Assembly (NCBI GenBank): GCA_026419775.2
Contig: JAOPGA020001019.1
Location: forward strand, 1 to 64,000
Direction: 5' to 3'
Length of the DNA: 64,000 bases
DNA from: Acrasis kona
Taxonomy: Eukaryota; Heterolobosea; Eutetramitea; Acrasida; Acrasidae
The notes under the pieces are model-generated. The model saw only the letters and a list, made by a program, of their open reading frames with translations, did not search any database and was not told the origin of the DNA. Below are positions 43,268 to 53,857 of the stretch, piece after piece. Position 1 is the stretch's first letter; each line of letters opens with the position of its first letter. The translations under genes and the position numbers were made by a program.

Positions 43268-45346
43268 ATGTTGAGTATACAAGCGGATGCCATGGATCAC
43301 GACTTAATCCCAAACAACGACTCAGACTCAGAGGTTGAGTTAGACGCAGATTCATACAACAATAGTTCTGTTGTTACTAATGATAAACCCCTTGTGGATG
43401 CACCTCCTCCAATTAACAAGCAAGCCATATCGTTTGCTGCCCATCCCTACCATCCATCACATTCTTTGTACAGTCCTAAAGCAGGCATTCCACTCTTGCA
43501 TCCAAAACAAGAATTTCTTATCGACCAATTATCACGCTCAGAACATTTTCTTGTAGATCTTGAATCATCAACACAAAAGTATCAAAGACGGAATGACAAA
43601 ATCATTAACATGAAGCAACTCTCCAATAATCCCTCATTAAATTACACGATACAAACAAATAAACTCGATCATGGAATTGGAACTATACTCAGTCATGGAT
43701 CATTACAAAACTTTTCAAACACTTTAACAAGGTGCGTAAAGAGACCCTATCTACGAGTATGCGAGATTGAAAAACTAAAGAAGTTGAACCAAAAAGATTT
43801 ATTAAACATGGGACTCATTCACGGAGACTTGATACATTATCCATTCACACAAGAAGAAATTGAAATCATTCATGCGGAGTCAGAAAAGCAAAACGATAAT
43901 GAAGACGACGACGATGACACCCATCAAAGCAAAACAAAATACGTTCCTTCGTACATTCTCAACATTTGCAAAATACTTCCGTGGAGGTCACCCGACGACA
44001 TTACTTCATACTTACAGGACGCAAGTAATTTCACATCCCAACACCCATCATCCATTCAGTTCCAATACATTAATCCTGTCCGAAAAGAATCAGTCATGGA
44101 CTGGTGCAGAGATTTCCGATCCAAACAAGATCACACCAGTCAAGTAAGCATGCAAAGAAACTTGAGTCGCATTTTATGGAAGAATGCATCCTTCAAGGTG
44201 AGCGACCGAACGTGCATTGAAGTGGGACATCGTTTCGGAAGTGATCCCGTGGACGCAAAGTTTGACTCAACAGGTCAATATTTGGCAATAGCCACCACAG
44301 AAAAGCCGCCAAACGCTGGTATTTATAACTTGGTCAACTCAACTTTTATAGAGTTATCTGGACACAACGAAACTGTTAGTGATGTCCAGTTCTGTGGACA
44401 AGAGGATTCGTGCGTGGTGACGTGCAGCTACGACTCAAAGATTAATGTATGGGATAAGCAGACTGGTACTTTGAAAACATCATTAAATCAAAACAACAAT
44501 AACAACAATCAAACCGTTCCCATTCACACAGGAGCCATTAATTACCTTGCACCACATTTTAACTCCAACATACTTGCCAGCTGCGGAAGTGACAATCGGA
44601 TACTACTTTGGAACATTTTTGATGGAACATTACTTTCACAAGTGGACAAAGGGAAGGAATATGCCGAAATACATTTTGGACGGGAGCACTCTCAAGACAT
44701 TTTGTATGGCATGACAATTACGAATCAAGGTACGGGACTCTTGAAGGCATGGGACATTGTTAATGGAAAAGCAATTAATAAATTTACCACACATAGTGGT
44801 TTTGAGAGCATGTGTATTAGTCGTGATGGTAGAATGTTGGCTGGTGGTGGTAGTGACGGTTCTATAAAAGTTTTTGACTGTAAGAGCGATCTTAACATTA
44901 CGCAGCGTATTGTCGTTCCTGACATGCATCACAAGTCCGTTGTAAATATTGGTTTTAGTTCGTGCGGTACGTACCTCCAATCATGCGGTGCTGATGCACG
45001 TGTCAATGTATATGACGTTCGCATGTCTCATAAATTTATACTTCAAATTAGCCACGAGGAGTTTACATTCCACCAAGATGCTGAGGATCGACCAATGTGG
45101 GGCTCATGGACTAATCAGTTAGGAGTAAACCTGCTTGCTACCGGTGGTGAGGATGGAATTGTAAAAATATGGGACATTAGCAGTGGTGAACAGATTAATA
45201 CCATACCTGTTTCTCCAGGGAACAGAGTCTACACGCTTCACTTTTCTCCCTTTGATGATATGTTGGTTGCTGGTACTGATAAGGTCTTGGATACATCTTC
45301 TGCGAAGATCAATATTTACACAATACATTCAGAAGAAGATAAATAA
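43268..45346 (+). CDS. WD40-repeat protein of unknown function
   Basis: 692 residues, no intron found. Residues 1-320 are polar and low in similarity, with an acidic patch near 205 (NDNEDDDDDTHQS). WD40 blades run from ~320 to the end: LSGHNETVSDVQFCGQEDSC, TCSYDSKINVWDKQTG, GSDNRILLWNIFDGT, GGSDGSIKVFDCKS, TGGEDGIVKIWDIS, VYTLHFSPFDDMLVAGTD. Seven or more blades are plausible. I cannot place it in a named subfamily. Initiation could be at ATG 43268 or the next in-frame Met (MDHDL). Confidence 0.8.
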   Translation: MLSIQADAMDHDLIPNNDSDSEVELDADSYNNSSVVTNDKPLVDAPPPINKQAISFAAHPYHPSHSLYSPKAGIPLLHPKQEFLIDQLSRSEHFLVDLESSTQKYQRRNDKIINMKQLSNNPSLNYTIQTNKLDHGIGTILSHGSLQNFSNTLTRCVKRPYLRVCEIEKLKKLNQKDLLNMGLIHGDLIHYPFTQEEIEIIHAESEKQNDNEDDDDDTHQSKTKYVPSYILNICKILPWRSPDDITSYLQDASNFTSQHPSSIQFQYINPVRKESVMDWCRDFRSKQDHTSQVSMQRNLSRILWKNASFKVSDRTCIEVGHRFGSDPVDAKFDSTGQYLAIATTEKPPNAGIYNLVNSTFIELSGHNETVSDVQFCGQEDSCVVTCSYDSKINVWDKQTGTLKTSLNQNNNNNNQTVPIHTGAINYLAPHFNSNILASCGSDNRILLWNIFDGTLLSQVDKGKEYAEIHFGREHSQDILYGMTITNQGTGLLKAWDIVNGKAINKFTTHSGFESMCISRDGRMLAGGGSDGSIKVFDCKSDLNITQRIVVPDMHHKSVVNIGFSSCGTYLQSCGADARVNVYDVRMSHKFILQISHEEFTFHQDAEDRPMWGSWTNQLGVNLLATGGEDGIVKIWDISSGEQINTIPVSPGNRVYTLHFSPFDDMLVAGTDKVLDTSSAKINIYTIHSEEDK

Positions 45347-45446
45347 AGATAACTTTCAATGTATATGGTTTGTGGTTGTGAAAAGAACATAAAACACATT
45401 AATTTAAAGAAAAGGTTTTTAAGGCAGACTTTGTCCATTATACAAT

Positions 45447-45908
45447 TTAGTTCTCAAATTCGTATCCCTTGGGCTTGTGGGCACCAGTGGCTGAGTTCAA
45501 CTTCTTGACGATTTCATCCTTGGATAGATCATCCTCGCTGGAGGCATATACTTCAGCGTGGAATCCGTTGAACAACTTGGCGAAGGCGCTCTTGTGTGTT
45601 GATACACGTGCACGCTTCAAGGGTACTAGCTTGCTTCCCAAGAATGTGACGAAGACGAACTTAGTGCGTCTTGAATCATCATCGACGGCAATAACTCTGA
45701 AGACACCGTATAGAGCCTTGTCATCAGATAATTGCTTGACGAATTCATCATATCCACCAGTTCCCTTTCCTACCAACTTGACCTTGATGTTTTGCTTGTC
45801 GCTGTTCTCCTCATCATAGCCGAGAAGCATCCAGTTAGTCTTTCCACCTTCGGCACGGATTTCTGACCAGGCTTCGTTGATTGCGGAGTCGTTCAAATCA
45901 AGTGACAT
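45447..45908 (-). CDS. Coactosin-like ADF-homology actin-binding protein
   Basis: 153 residues, one exon, the size of coactosin. A single ADF-H domain: SAINEAWSEIRAEGGKTNWM, KGTGGYDEFVKQLSDDKALY, GVFRVIAVDDDSRRTKFVFV, GSKLVPLKRARVSTHKSAF. The WM-LLGYD strand, the RRTKFVFVTFLG block and the R-AR-S-H-K-x2 segment resemble coactosin rather than cofilin. Coactosin binds F-actin and counteracts capping. It converges with the WD40 gene, 100 bases apart. Confidence 0.88.
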   Translation of the reverse strand: MSLDLNDSAINEAWSEIRAEGGKTNWMLLGYDEENSDKQNIKVKLVGKGTGGYDEFVKQLSDDKALYGVFRVIAVDDDSRRTKFVFVTFLGSKLVPLKRARVSTHKSAFAKLFNGFHAEVYASSEDDLSKDEIVKKLNSATGAHKPKGYEFEN

Positions 45909-46171
45909 GTCTTAGTGTATTGTTTTTTGTTGGGTGAGAATAAAAAGTTTAACCACGGCAAGTTTATAAAAATACCAACGTGCCACGTTGACAGCTTGTC
46001 CATCAAAAAATTTAATCCACCAATCGGTGGACATCATTTTGATGGACATGCAAGTCAATGACTAATTGGAGTACATTGACTGTTCGTGCGCTTACAACCT
46101 CGCACACAATGGTAATACGCATACAAAAACAATATTACTATTAGTATAATAATAATTCAATTCTTTATTAA

Positions 46172-47049
46172 CTATGAATCCTCTCCAAAAAAGAACACTT
46201 GACAACCTCTGCTGTCGTCATGCTCCTGTATTTGGCTCCATACGGTGAATAGGTAACCATGATTGTAAGAATGCTTCATCCTCTCGAAAGTAATATTCTC
46301 CATAATTGCCACTCGGTGGGCCCAGAACTGACCGTGAGCGTAGTTGATGATTGGTGCTTTGTTTGGATTATCAACGGAGGGAGAATCGATTGCGATGAGA
46401 GCAAGATTAGGTAGGTAATTGCACAACCAAGATGCTACATCTTTGTCAAAGTGACAAAACGATTCCTCCCATTTGTTCCAATTTGTTCTGTTTGTTCGGA
46501 CGAGAAGTCTAGTAATATTAACAAGGTTAGCATTCAAGCCATCTATGGCCGTCTTTAGTTCGCTTTGTTTAATGTAGGTCGAATCATCTTTCACATTGGA
46601 CAGATCGGCAATGTAGCATTTTCCATTATATTGAATGTCATCAAACCACCTCACCGAAGGATCTTTGACAAAATGTGCAGGTTGATCACAATGAGTTCCA
46701 GCATGAGAGTTTGATAATAAAACTGTCCTCGTCACAACGCAAACACCGTCTTTAGAACTCGAGACGTCACAAGAAGTATTCATAATCGCATTTCTCTGGG
46801 CATGTTCATCGGAGACACTAACGTTGTAAATTTGTGTGTTTGAAGATTATGAACAAACCCTAATTCTTTGAGAATTTGATCTCTGTTCAGCTCTTGACAG
46901 TATGGAGTATAATCGTGATAGGGAAAAGAAGCTCCTTGAGAACTCACATTAACTGTGAGGTCTGTTTTGTTTTTCAGTTTAACACAGCATTCATCTTTCT
47001 CTTCCAAGGCTCTTAGAACCTTCAACTTCTCTTGAAGTTGTTCGTCCAT
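46172..47049 (-). CDS. Cyclase-family metal-dependent hydrolase (kynurenine-formamidase-like)
   Basis: Two exons: 47049-46859 and 46817-46172, intron 41 nt (GTTTGT...GTTAG); 278 residues. The first exon gives DLTVNVSSQGASFPYHDYTP, and the second the metal-binding signature NSHAGTHCDQPAHF with His102, His106, Asp108 and His112, the H-x-GTH-x-D-x-P-x-H pattern of the cyclase/KynB family (PF04199). A later SPSVD...NYAHGQFWAH segment fits the family's second ligand region. Members hydrolyse N-formylkynurenine, isatin or cyclic amides; the substrate here is not predictable. Unspliced, the two frames are broken, so the intron is needed. Confidence 0.8.
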
Positions 47050-47134
47050 TGTTAATAATAGTCAACTTCGGGTATCACAAGCAGAACAGAATGACAACTA
47101 CAAGATTTATTATACTTTTGCACATTTTTTTCCA

Positions 47135-47521
47135 TTAATCCACATAGTTCTTCAAGAAGTGGTCCTCTGTGTGTTGTCTGTTCTTGTTACTCATGTTATT
47201 CCTGATCTCCCCTGGAATTAAATTCTTAACATTTCCAGCTTTGTCCACGTATTGAACTATAGTTCCGATTTTAGGTTTAACAACTTGGCGTAAGAAGGAT
47301 TGTTGATTTAAGGGATTTGGCCGCTTAGTGGCTCCAACTATCTCGTGATATTCACCTACAGGTATGTTTTTTTCAATATCCTTTATTGTTGAAGTGGCGA
47401 TAATGTTTTGTTTCTTTGCGTAGAAGCGACTGCAACCTGTTATGATGTTTTGTGAACATCTCCGCGATACTAAGAGAGTATTCATGTGTTGAATGTTTGG
47501 TTGATTGTAAAATACAAACAT
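47135..47521 (-). CDS. Probable mitochondrial protein of unknown function
   Basis: 128 residues from ATG 47521; a second ATG (47485, MNTLLVSRRC) gives a cleaner mitochondrial presequence rich in Arg, Ser and Asn and is the likelier start. The mature part (KRPNPLNQQSFLRQVVKPKI, QYVDKAGNVKNLIPGEIRNN) is small, basic and without a recognised domain; a mitochondrial ribosomal or assembly protein is conceivable. Its first ATG overlaps the first ATG of SSU72 on the other strand. Confidence 0.6.
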   Translation of the reverse strand: MFVFYNQPNIQHMNTLLVSRRCSQNIITGCSRFYAKKQNIIATSTIKDIEKNIPVGEYHEIVGATKRPNPLNQQSFLRQVVKPKIGTIVQYVDKAGNVKNLIPGEIRNNMSNKNRQHTEDHFLKNYVD

Positions 47522-48153
47522 GACAACAGATGTTGAAGAAAGGGTATCGTTTGCGCTAGTATGCGCAAGTAATCAAAACAGATCTATGGCAGCCCATCAC
47601 TTGTTTAATAACAAAGGACTCAAAGTGAAAAGCTATGGAACTGGTTCACAAGTAAAATTACCCGGAAAGTCCATTCGAGAGGCGAACATTTACGATTTTG
47701 GAACAAAATACATTGACATGTATAATGATTTAAAGGCAAAAGACGAAAAATTGTATGTGTAAATTAATTCAAGTCCGCTAATCCATGTCAAGCTACATTC
47801 AAAATGGATTACTCTCCATGTTAGAAAGAAATTTAGCGATAAAAGAGGCGCCAGAAAGGTGGCAAAAACGCGCTGATCATCATGACGTTGTCTTTACTTT
47901 TGAGGACCGTGTGTTTGATGCTGTCGTAGACGACCTGGCGAACTCAACGGCACAATACGATAAACCCGTTCATGTGATAAACATGACAGTTAAGGATAAT
48001 CATGAGGAGGCAGACAAAAATGCCAAATTATGTATAGAATTTTGCACACAAATAGATCAATGTCCGGACTGGGAGAGCGAGATTAGTGAAATTGTAAAAA
48101 AATTCGAGGTGAAAGGCGGAAAAAGACTGTTACATGTGATTTTGTTTAATTAA
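47520..48153 (+). CDS. SSU72: SSU72 RNA polymerase II CTD phosphatase
   Basis: Two exons: 47520-47752 and 47793-48153, intron 40 nt (GTATGT...TCAAG); 197 residues, matching the family (~195). Active-site C-x5-R loop is CASNQNRS with Cys15 and Arg21. Further family blocks: KVKSYGTGSQVKLPG, the spliced junction EKFYIQNGLLSMLERN, FTFEDRVFDAVVDDL, VINMTVKDNHEEA and a C-terminal KRLLHVILFN. SSU72 removes Ser5/Ser7 phosphates from the CTD and works with the cleavage/polyadenylation machinery. It stops 6 bases before the neighbouring convergent stop. Confidence 0.95.
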
Positions 48154-48159
48154 AAAAAT

Positions 48160-49539
48160 TTAATCTTGTGTTATTGTCGATAATATTACAATGATAGCAT
48201 GAGCGGCAACAGTACATATACAATGAACTCCAAAAACAACCATCCTTGAGGAATTACTAAATACGCCCTCCAACACTGATTCCATCCTCGAATGTGACAA
48301 TTGTAATCTCCTTGCTTCCGCCTTCTCCATAACTTTGGTCTTGTCGGAACAATTCGAATTGATTTTATCACAAAGTATGTTGAGGTTGTTGATTTGTTCG
48401 CTCAGGAACAATATCGCTTCCTTGCCTCTCTTCGTGTCATATATGCTGTTGATTCTTAAATACATTGCTTGTGCTAATTCCTCGACGGATCCGCTGTTCA
48501 CAACTTTTTGTTGACTCAAAATCTCCAAGTGTAGGGAGTGTACTTCTTGTTCTATGGTAGACAGTAATTGTTCTACATTCTTTACGGCATCTTCTTCAAC
48601 GACCAGGAGGCCACCGGATATGCCGGAGATGCACCTGCCGACCAAATCCAAGCAATATAAACATTTTTTACAAACCTCCTGAAGTTGACTTGAAACCTTG
48701 TAAAGAGCATCTTCAGGCTGTTCCATGATTTGTGATTCCTGATCAATAATGGCGTGGTCTATTCTACGTGGTGCCTTTAGTTTCTTTTGGAGTTTGGCGG
48801 CTTCACAAGCCATTTGCATTTTCTTGTTCACGACGCTGACACGATCTGATATGCTTGTTACGAAGCAGTGGTATAAACGTTCGGCATAGTCGTCAGTTGT
48901 TGCCGGATCTTCTTTAATCATGCCTGACATGTCGTAACTCAAAATTTTCTCAACCTTGTCCTTTGACATGTATGTTAACATTTGTTTGTGTGCTTGTGTA
49001 ACCGAGTTGGCAAAAGTGATGGATGTCACTAATTCGAGCAGGTACATTGAAATGTTGAATAATTGGAAGCGAAGTAGAGATCTCACAATTAACAAGAAGC
49101 TTCGATGAGTTGTTGGTCTCGACGTGGAAACAATCTCGCCGAGTGAGCGCATTTTTGCCTTTTTGAGAAGATATGCGTATAGTATTGATAATGTTAAATG
49201 TATAGCGCGAAAAGGTACATTTCGAAAAAGTCTATTTGCCCTTCTCTCCTGCTCTCGAACTTGATAGAATGATACAGCTAATGACTTTAATAAATCTCTT
49301 CTAAGTGTTTGATTTTGCTCAAACTCCTCGGAGGTAGGATTTATTAGCCGAAACGAGTCGTGTCTCCAAATTTCACGAAGTTTATTAAGGTGATCCTGTC
49401 TATAGGATCTACCGAAAAACAGCAAGGTAGAAATTGCAGAAATTCCACTCAATATAGTTTCGTCGACCGCGATCACCCATAACGTATTGCGTTGGTGGCT
49501 CAAAAAACTTCCAACAGGCTGTATATTGTCTACATTCAT
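48160..49539 (-). CDS. Uncharacterised helical membrane-associated protein
   Basis: 459 residues, one exon. Hydrophobic helices near 18-40 (LWVIAVDETILSGISAIST), 110-125 (HLTLSILYAYLL), 150-180 (SFLLIVRSLLRFQLFNISMY) and at the C terminus (MVVFGVHCICTVAAHAIIVI) suggest membrane association; the middle is charged helix with several Cys (CKKCLYCLDLVGRC). It does not match a family I know; a peroxin-like organelle membrane protein was considered but no diagnostic block is present. It converges on SSU72 with a 6-base gap. Confidence 0.65.
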   Translation of the reverse strand: MNVDNIQPVGSFLSHQRNTLWVIAVDETILSGISAISTLLFFGRSYRQDHLNKLREIWRHDSFRLINPTSEEFEQNQTLRRDLLKSLAVSFYQVREQERRANRLFRNVPFRAIHLTLSILYAYLLKKAKMRSLGEIVSTSRPTTHRSFLLIVRSLLRFQLFNISMYLLELVTSITFANSVTQAHKQMLTYMSKDKVEKILSYDMSGMIKEDPATTDDYAERLYHCFVTSISDRVSVVNKKMQMACEAAKLQKKLKAPRRIDHAIIDQESQIMEQPEDALYKVSSQLQEVCKKCLYCLDLVGRCISGISGGLLVVEEDAVKNVEQLLSTIEQEVHSLHLEILSQQKVVNSGSVEELAQAMYLRINSIYDTKRGKEAILFLSEQINNLNILCDKINSNCSDKTKVMEKAEARRLQLSHSRMESVLEGVFSNSSRMVVFGVHCICTVAAHAIIVILSTITQD

Positions 49540-49608
49540 CTGGTTGTATGTTGTTGTACGAATGGGTTTGTCAACCCTAAATATTCAACCAACACTTTGA
49601 AGATAAGG

Positions 49609-50839
49609 ATGTCAAAGAACAAGTGTAAGTGAGTTTTTAATACAACCAAAAGTAACGTATTTAGTGGATGAAAAAAGTTTAGAATTTGAGACCAGCAATT
49701 CTATTAAGGTCATAAACTCCTTCGAGGATCTCAATCTTCGTGACGAACTACTTCGTGGAATCTACAACTATGGTTTTGAAAAACCTTCTGCAATTCAACA
49801 ACGCGCCATTCTCCCTATAACAAAAGGACGCGATGTTATTGCACAAAGTCAATCTGGTACAGGTAAAACTGCCACGTTTAGTATGGGGGTACTTCAGAAT
49901 ATCGATTCCAAGCAAAGAGAGACCCAAGCTCTCGTATTATCCCCAACACGTGAGCTTGCCTCACAAACACAAAAAGTCATTCTCGCCCTTGGTGATTTTA
50001 TGAACATACAGGCCCATGCATGTATAGGAGGAAAGAAGATTAGCGACGACATTAGAAAGTTGGAACAAGGCGTGCACGTTGTATCCGGAACTCCTGGACG
50101 TGTATTTGACATGATCAAGAGAAAGAGTCTACGCGTCTCCAACATTAAAATGTTGGTCCTAGATGAATCCGACGAGATGCTTGCACAAGGCTTCAAGGAG
50201 CAAATATACCACATTTATAGGTACCTACCACCAGGCACACAAGTCGTGTTGGTATCAGCCACCCTTCCTGCAGAAGTATTAGAGCTCACCCAAAAGTTCA
50301 TGACCGATCCAGTCAGGATCCTCGTGAAACGTGATGAGATCACGCTAGAGGGAATCAAACAATTCTTCATTGCTGTCGAAAAGGAAGATTGGAAGTTTGA
50401 GACATTGTGCGATCTATACGAAACGTTAACCATCACACAGGCAGTCATCTTTTGCAACACTAGAAGAAAGGCAAACTGGCTCACGGACAAGATGAGAGAA
50501 GCCAACTTTACAGTCGCATGCATGCACGGAAAGATGCCACAAAAAGAAAGAGACGAAATCATGGACGAATTCAGATCAGGAAAGAGCAGAGTGCTAATCA
50601 CTACGGACGTATGGGCCAGAGGTATCGACGTTCAACAAGTATCTCTCGTCATAAACTACGACCTACCCACCAATCGCGAAAATTACATTCACAGAATAGG
50701 AAGAGGAGGACGTTACGGACGTAAGGGAGTGGCCATCAACTTTGTGACTGAAGCTGACGTGGGTATCCTCCGTGACATTGAACAATATTACGCAACAAGT
50801 ATAGACGAAATGCCCGCAGAAGTAAGCGAACTTGTATAA
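49609..50839 (+). CDS. EIF4A3: eIF4A-III-type DEAD-box RNA helicase
   Basis: Two exons: a 16-base first exon 49609-49624 (MSKNK plus one base) and 49665-50839, intron 40 nt with donor GTAAGT; 396 residues. Motif I SQSGTGKT (GTGKT 70-74), PTRELA, GTPGR, the DEAD-box variant DESD (172-175), SAT (203-205), and the C-terminal [39 protein letters not shown]. The TDVWARG motif and [14 protein letters not shown] tail separate eIF4A-III, core of the exon-junction complex, from eIF4A-I. DESD is also seen in plant eIF4A-III. Ends 14 bases from the convergent PET127-like gene. Confidence 0.95.
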
Positions 50840-50853
50840 ATAAAATTCTATTT

Positions 50854-53739
50854 TTATTTTTTTAAATTTATATTTTGTTTTAAAAGTGACTTGTATTCCC
50901 CTAATAGCGTCGCGTTCGAAGTATCGCCGACGTGTTCAATTTTATATTGTAAATCAATCACATCATTTTCGTCATAATAAACAAACTGACGCCTCTCGTT
51001 TCCATTCACTATCACCTTGGCACTAATTTCATACACGACAGCAGTATTCAAGTTCAATTCTTCATACTTTGCAAAAGCAGCGCTAGGATCGGAAACAATT
51101 TCCAAAAAAGATGGAAGTTGATGAGAATCCGATCTTTTCATTTCGGACCAACCCAAATCATTAACCTTGTGATTCACAAACACTCTAACCGAATCGTTCC
51201 ATTTGGCGCCCATCAGCACGTGATAAGTTTTCCAATCAGGATGATTCGTCGTGATCAAATCCAACATCTTCTCCAAAATGCTGGTGGCCATTCCAAAATG
51301 ATGATTTGCCATGTGACTGCTGCCGAACGTATACTCATCGATTTCGCTCAATTTGATGTGTTCGAAGGCCAACATCTCCTTCGTGTTATGATAAGCAACG
51401 AATATGCCACCCATGGCACCTATTCTCGCCTGCACTCCATACTTTAAGAAGGCTCCCCTCACCATGTCATAAAATTCACGTTCGTAACTATTATTGGCAC
51501 CTAATATATCGCTAGGTTTCGAACCAGTGTATCTCTTCCACAGATTAGGTTGGAACATGCTGGTTCGAATCTTGTGAGTGGCTCTTGTTTTGATGTCGAA
51601 TACCACTTCCTGACCATCCACCGCATGGTGCACGCAATCCAATTGACTCCTCATGATGAACTTACCCACATTCAAGAAACGATAAGTATCGGGCGTCACT
51701 ATTCTGGCTCGATGATGTTTTTGATTAATCTTCAAAAATTCATGTTCGAAATTTGAATAATCCATCACCAATAATTTCTCCAAGCTCTTTCCTAATTCCA
51801 TGAGGATGTGATTGTTGGGCGCGATGAAATTGACGTGTTGGCTGTCGATGCTGAAGATTTGTTTTTGGATCGGATCTCTACGCAACATGAAAATATTAGG
51901 TTTGGTGACGCTCGGCGAGTAATTACTCTTTAATAAATCAAAACTAAACAAATTTCGAGAATTTGTGGATTTGAATTTGGTGAGCATCATGAAGATGGGA
52001 ACGAGCACCGGCGAGATGCTGCTCGTGGAGCACTTGTAGGTACATCCGTGTTGGATCGCTAATTTGTTCAAATTTACATCTCTGCTGGACGTCACGAATG
52101 GGCTCAATGCATTCATGTCAATGTCATTTGGCTGATGAATCTTTTCCAATCGTTTGTCAAAGTAATAAGTGTTTTTGTTTCTTAATAAATGTAATCCTTG
52201 ATTTTCAATCACCGTTTCTAATTTGTGATGTAATTTGGGAATGGGCGGTTGGTCGGGCAATATTACCGGATGAAGGGTGTGGATTGGTAGTGAGGCGTGA
52301 TCTGATTTGGAATTGTTTGTGGTCATCAATGATGCATTTCTTGATGTTGGTTTGTTGACGATTGATTTCGGTCTGTATACAATTGGTTTGGAATTCTCGT
52401 AAATGACTTGTTCGTTGTTGGTGGCTTCGTTCGTGCGTTCTCTACGTTCTCTCTTGTTCTTTTGTTTTTGATTGGGTGGCGATTGAATTGGTGATTGTGA
52501 TTGAATCGGAGATTGGATTGGTGATTGAAACGGCGACGAGTCTGCATTTGATCTGATTAACGTAACGAAATCGTCGAATAATTTATTGCATCTCTCGTTG
52601 TCTCTTTCGTTTGGTTCTTGTGAATGGATGTTGTAATTTATTGGCGATGATGATTTGAAATCATTTTTGAATTGATGATCGGATGAATGTGTTACTTTTG
52701 AATGTTGATCGGATGGTGATTTTGAGGGATCAACTAATGGACCAAATAATTTATTAAAATCTGAAATGTTTTTCTTGTTATTTCTCTTGCTTACATTTGT
52801 TGTTGATTGAGGTGTTGTAATGTCTAATGGCTTTGAAGGTGGATTCGACATGAATTGACCGAATAATCTATCAAACCTTTCATTGTTATTAACATTCGAT
52901 GTTGTCGTTGTGACATTTGTTGCTGCATCTTCTTGTAAGGATTGTATAAATGAACTTATACTTGACTTCTTGATTGATTTGTATTGATTTTTATCTTTGG
53001 ATTGTGACCATGATTTATTTGATGTTTGATGAGATGGACTGGTGGTGATGGGTTGTGTTTGTGTGTTGTATGTTTTGTGGTCAATGTTGGGTTTCGAGTT
53101 TGGATCGTCTTGTGATTGGTCGGTGGTTGGTTGTTTTGTGTGTTGTTGAAAGTCCGTCGACGAATGGTGATTGTTTCTTGTTGGTTTGTTATTGAGTTGA
53201 TTTGTGTTGTTGAATTGAAACGGATCATTAGTTTGTTTCGAAGGGTTTGTAATTGGTTTTTGTTGTGGTTTTGTATTCATTGTGTCCTTGAAACTTATTT
53301 TTTCTTTGCTAACTTGACTTTGTGTTGAACTTAACAGCTTTTTTTGTTGTGCCGTTTTCTTTTGTTGCACTCTAATTGCGGTATCAGCCAGACGATGTAA
53401 ATAATCAAAATTTGGTTTAGTATGGACCACAACAACCTTTTCTTCAACGACGATTTTGTTCACAATGTCTGTAATCTCGTCAGAATAATTCCTCTCGGTA
53501 GGTTTTTGATCAGGTTCTGGTACTATTATTGATGTAAAAGTATTCAACGCTGACTTTAATTTGCCCCATATTGTGTCATCCGTTTCTGTCTTTTGTTGTG
53601 TCTCGGCAATTCTCTTCTTAACAAGTTTAAACGAGTTTTCTGCGTCATCGCCGTGATCGCAGTCATCAATCTGAGCACGTCTCACGAACGTACGTGCGCT
53701 ATATATCCGTGGATTCAAGTGCTTCCTCACACGCAACAT
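50854..53739 (-). CDS. PET127-like mitochondrial RNA-processing protein
   Basis: 961 residues, one exon. Basic N terminus (MLRVRKHLNPRIYSARTFVR) looks like a mitochondrial presequence. Residues ~150-470 are low-complexity Asn/Gln/Ser/Pro. The conserved part begins near 520: YYFDKRLEKIHQPNDIDMNA, TSSRDVNLNKLAIQHG, STSSISPVLVPIFMMLTKFK, MELGKSLEKLLVMD, then QLDCVHH...VFDIKTRA near 700-715, which fits a PD-(D/E)XK nuclease-type core. These match the Pet127 family, which in yeast acts in mitochondrial 5' RNA processing and degradation. Recognition is from memory of the motif order. Confidence 0.8.
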   Translation of the reverse strand: MLRVRKHLNPRIYSARTFVRRAQIDDCDHGDDAENSFKLVKKRIAETQQKTETDDTIWGKLKSALNTFTSIIVPEPDQKPTERNYSDEITDIVNKIVVEEKVVVVHTKPNFDYLHRLADTAIRVQQKKTAQQKKLLSSTQSQVSKEKISFKDTMNTKPQQKPITNPSKQTNDPFQFNNTNQLNNKPTRNNHHSSTDFQQHTKQPTTDQSQDDPNSKPNIDHKTYNTQTQPITTSPSHQTSNKSWSQSKDKNQYKSIKKSSISSFIQSLQEDAATNVTTTTSNVNNNERFDRLFGQFMSNPPSKPLDITTPQSTTNVSKRNNKKNISDFNKLFGPLVDPSKSPSDQHSKVTHSSDHQFKNDFKSSSPINYNIHSQEPNERDNERCNKLFDDFVTLIRSNADSSPFQSPIQSPIQSQSPIQSPPNQKQKNKRERRERTNEATNNEQVIYENSKPIVYRPKSIVNKPTSRNASLMTTNNSKSDHASLPIHTLHPVILPDQPPIPKLHHKLETVIENQGLHLLRNKNTYYFDKRLEKIHQPNDIDMNALSPFVTSSRDVNLNKLAIQHGCTYKCSTSSISPVLVPIFMMLTKFKSTNSRNLFSFDLLKSNYSPSVTKPNIFMLRRDPIQKQIFSIDSQHVNFIAPNNHILMELGKSLEKLLVMDYSNFEHEFLKINQKHHRARIVTPDTYRFLNVGKFIMRSQLDCVHHAVDGQEVVFDIKTRATHKIRTSMFQPNLWKRYTGSKPSDILGANNSYEREFYDMVRGAFLKYGVQARIGAMGGIFVAYHNTKEMLAFEHIKLSEIDEYTFGSSHMANHHFGMATSILEKMLDLITTNHPDWKTYHVLMGAKWNDSVRVFVNHKVNDLGWSEMKRSDSHQLPSFLEIVSDPSAAFAKYEELNLNTAVVYEISAKVIVNGNERRQFVYYDENDVIDLQYKIEHVGDTSNATLLGEYKSLLKQNINLKK

Positions 53740-53857
53740 TGCAAAGACCAGTGTGAAATTGAAGTTTTACAAGATAACAAAAAGAGACATAACCGAGTAC
53801 AATAAAAAATAGTTATTTATTCACTAAAGGCACTCACTACATATGGTCTGGTTGGTT

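Noticed and set aside
46172-47049. Frameshift pseudogene in the cyclase-family hydrolase
   Set aside because: A 41-nt GT-AG intron restores one continuous frame with the family motif, so no frameshift is needed.
52326-53328. Several ORFs on both strands inside the PET127-like gene
   Set aside because: Shadows of its Asn/Gln-rich low-complexity region.
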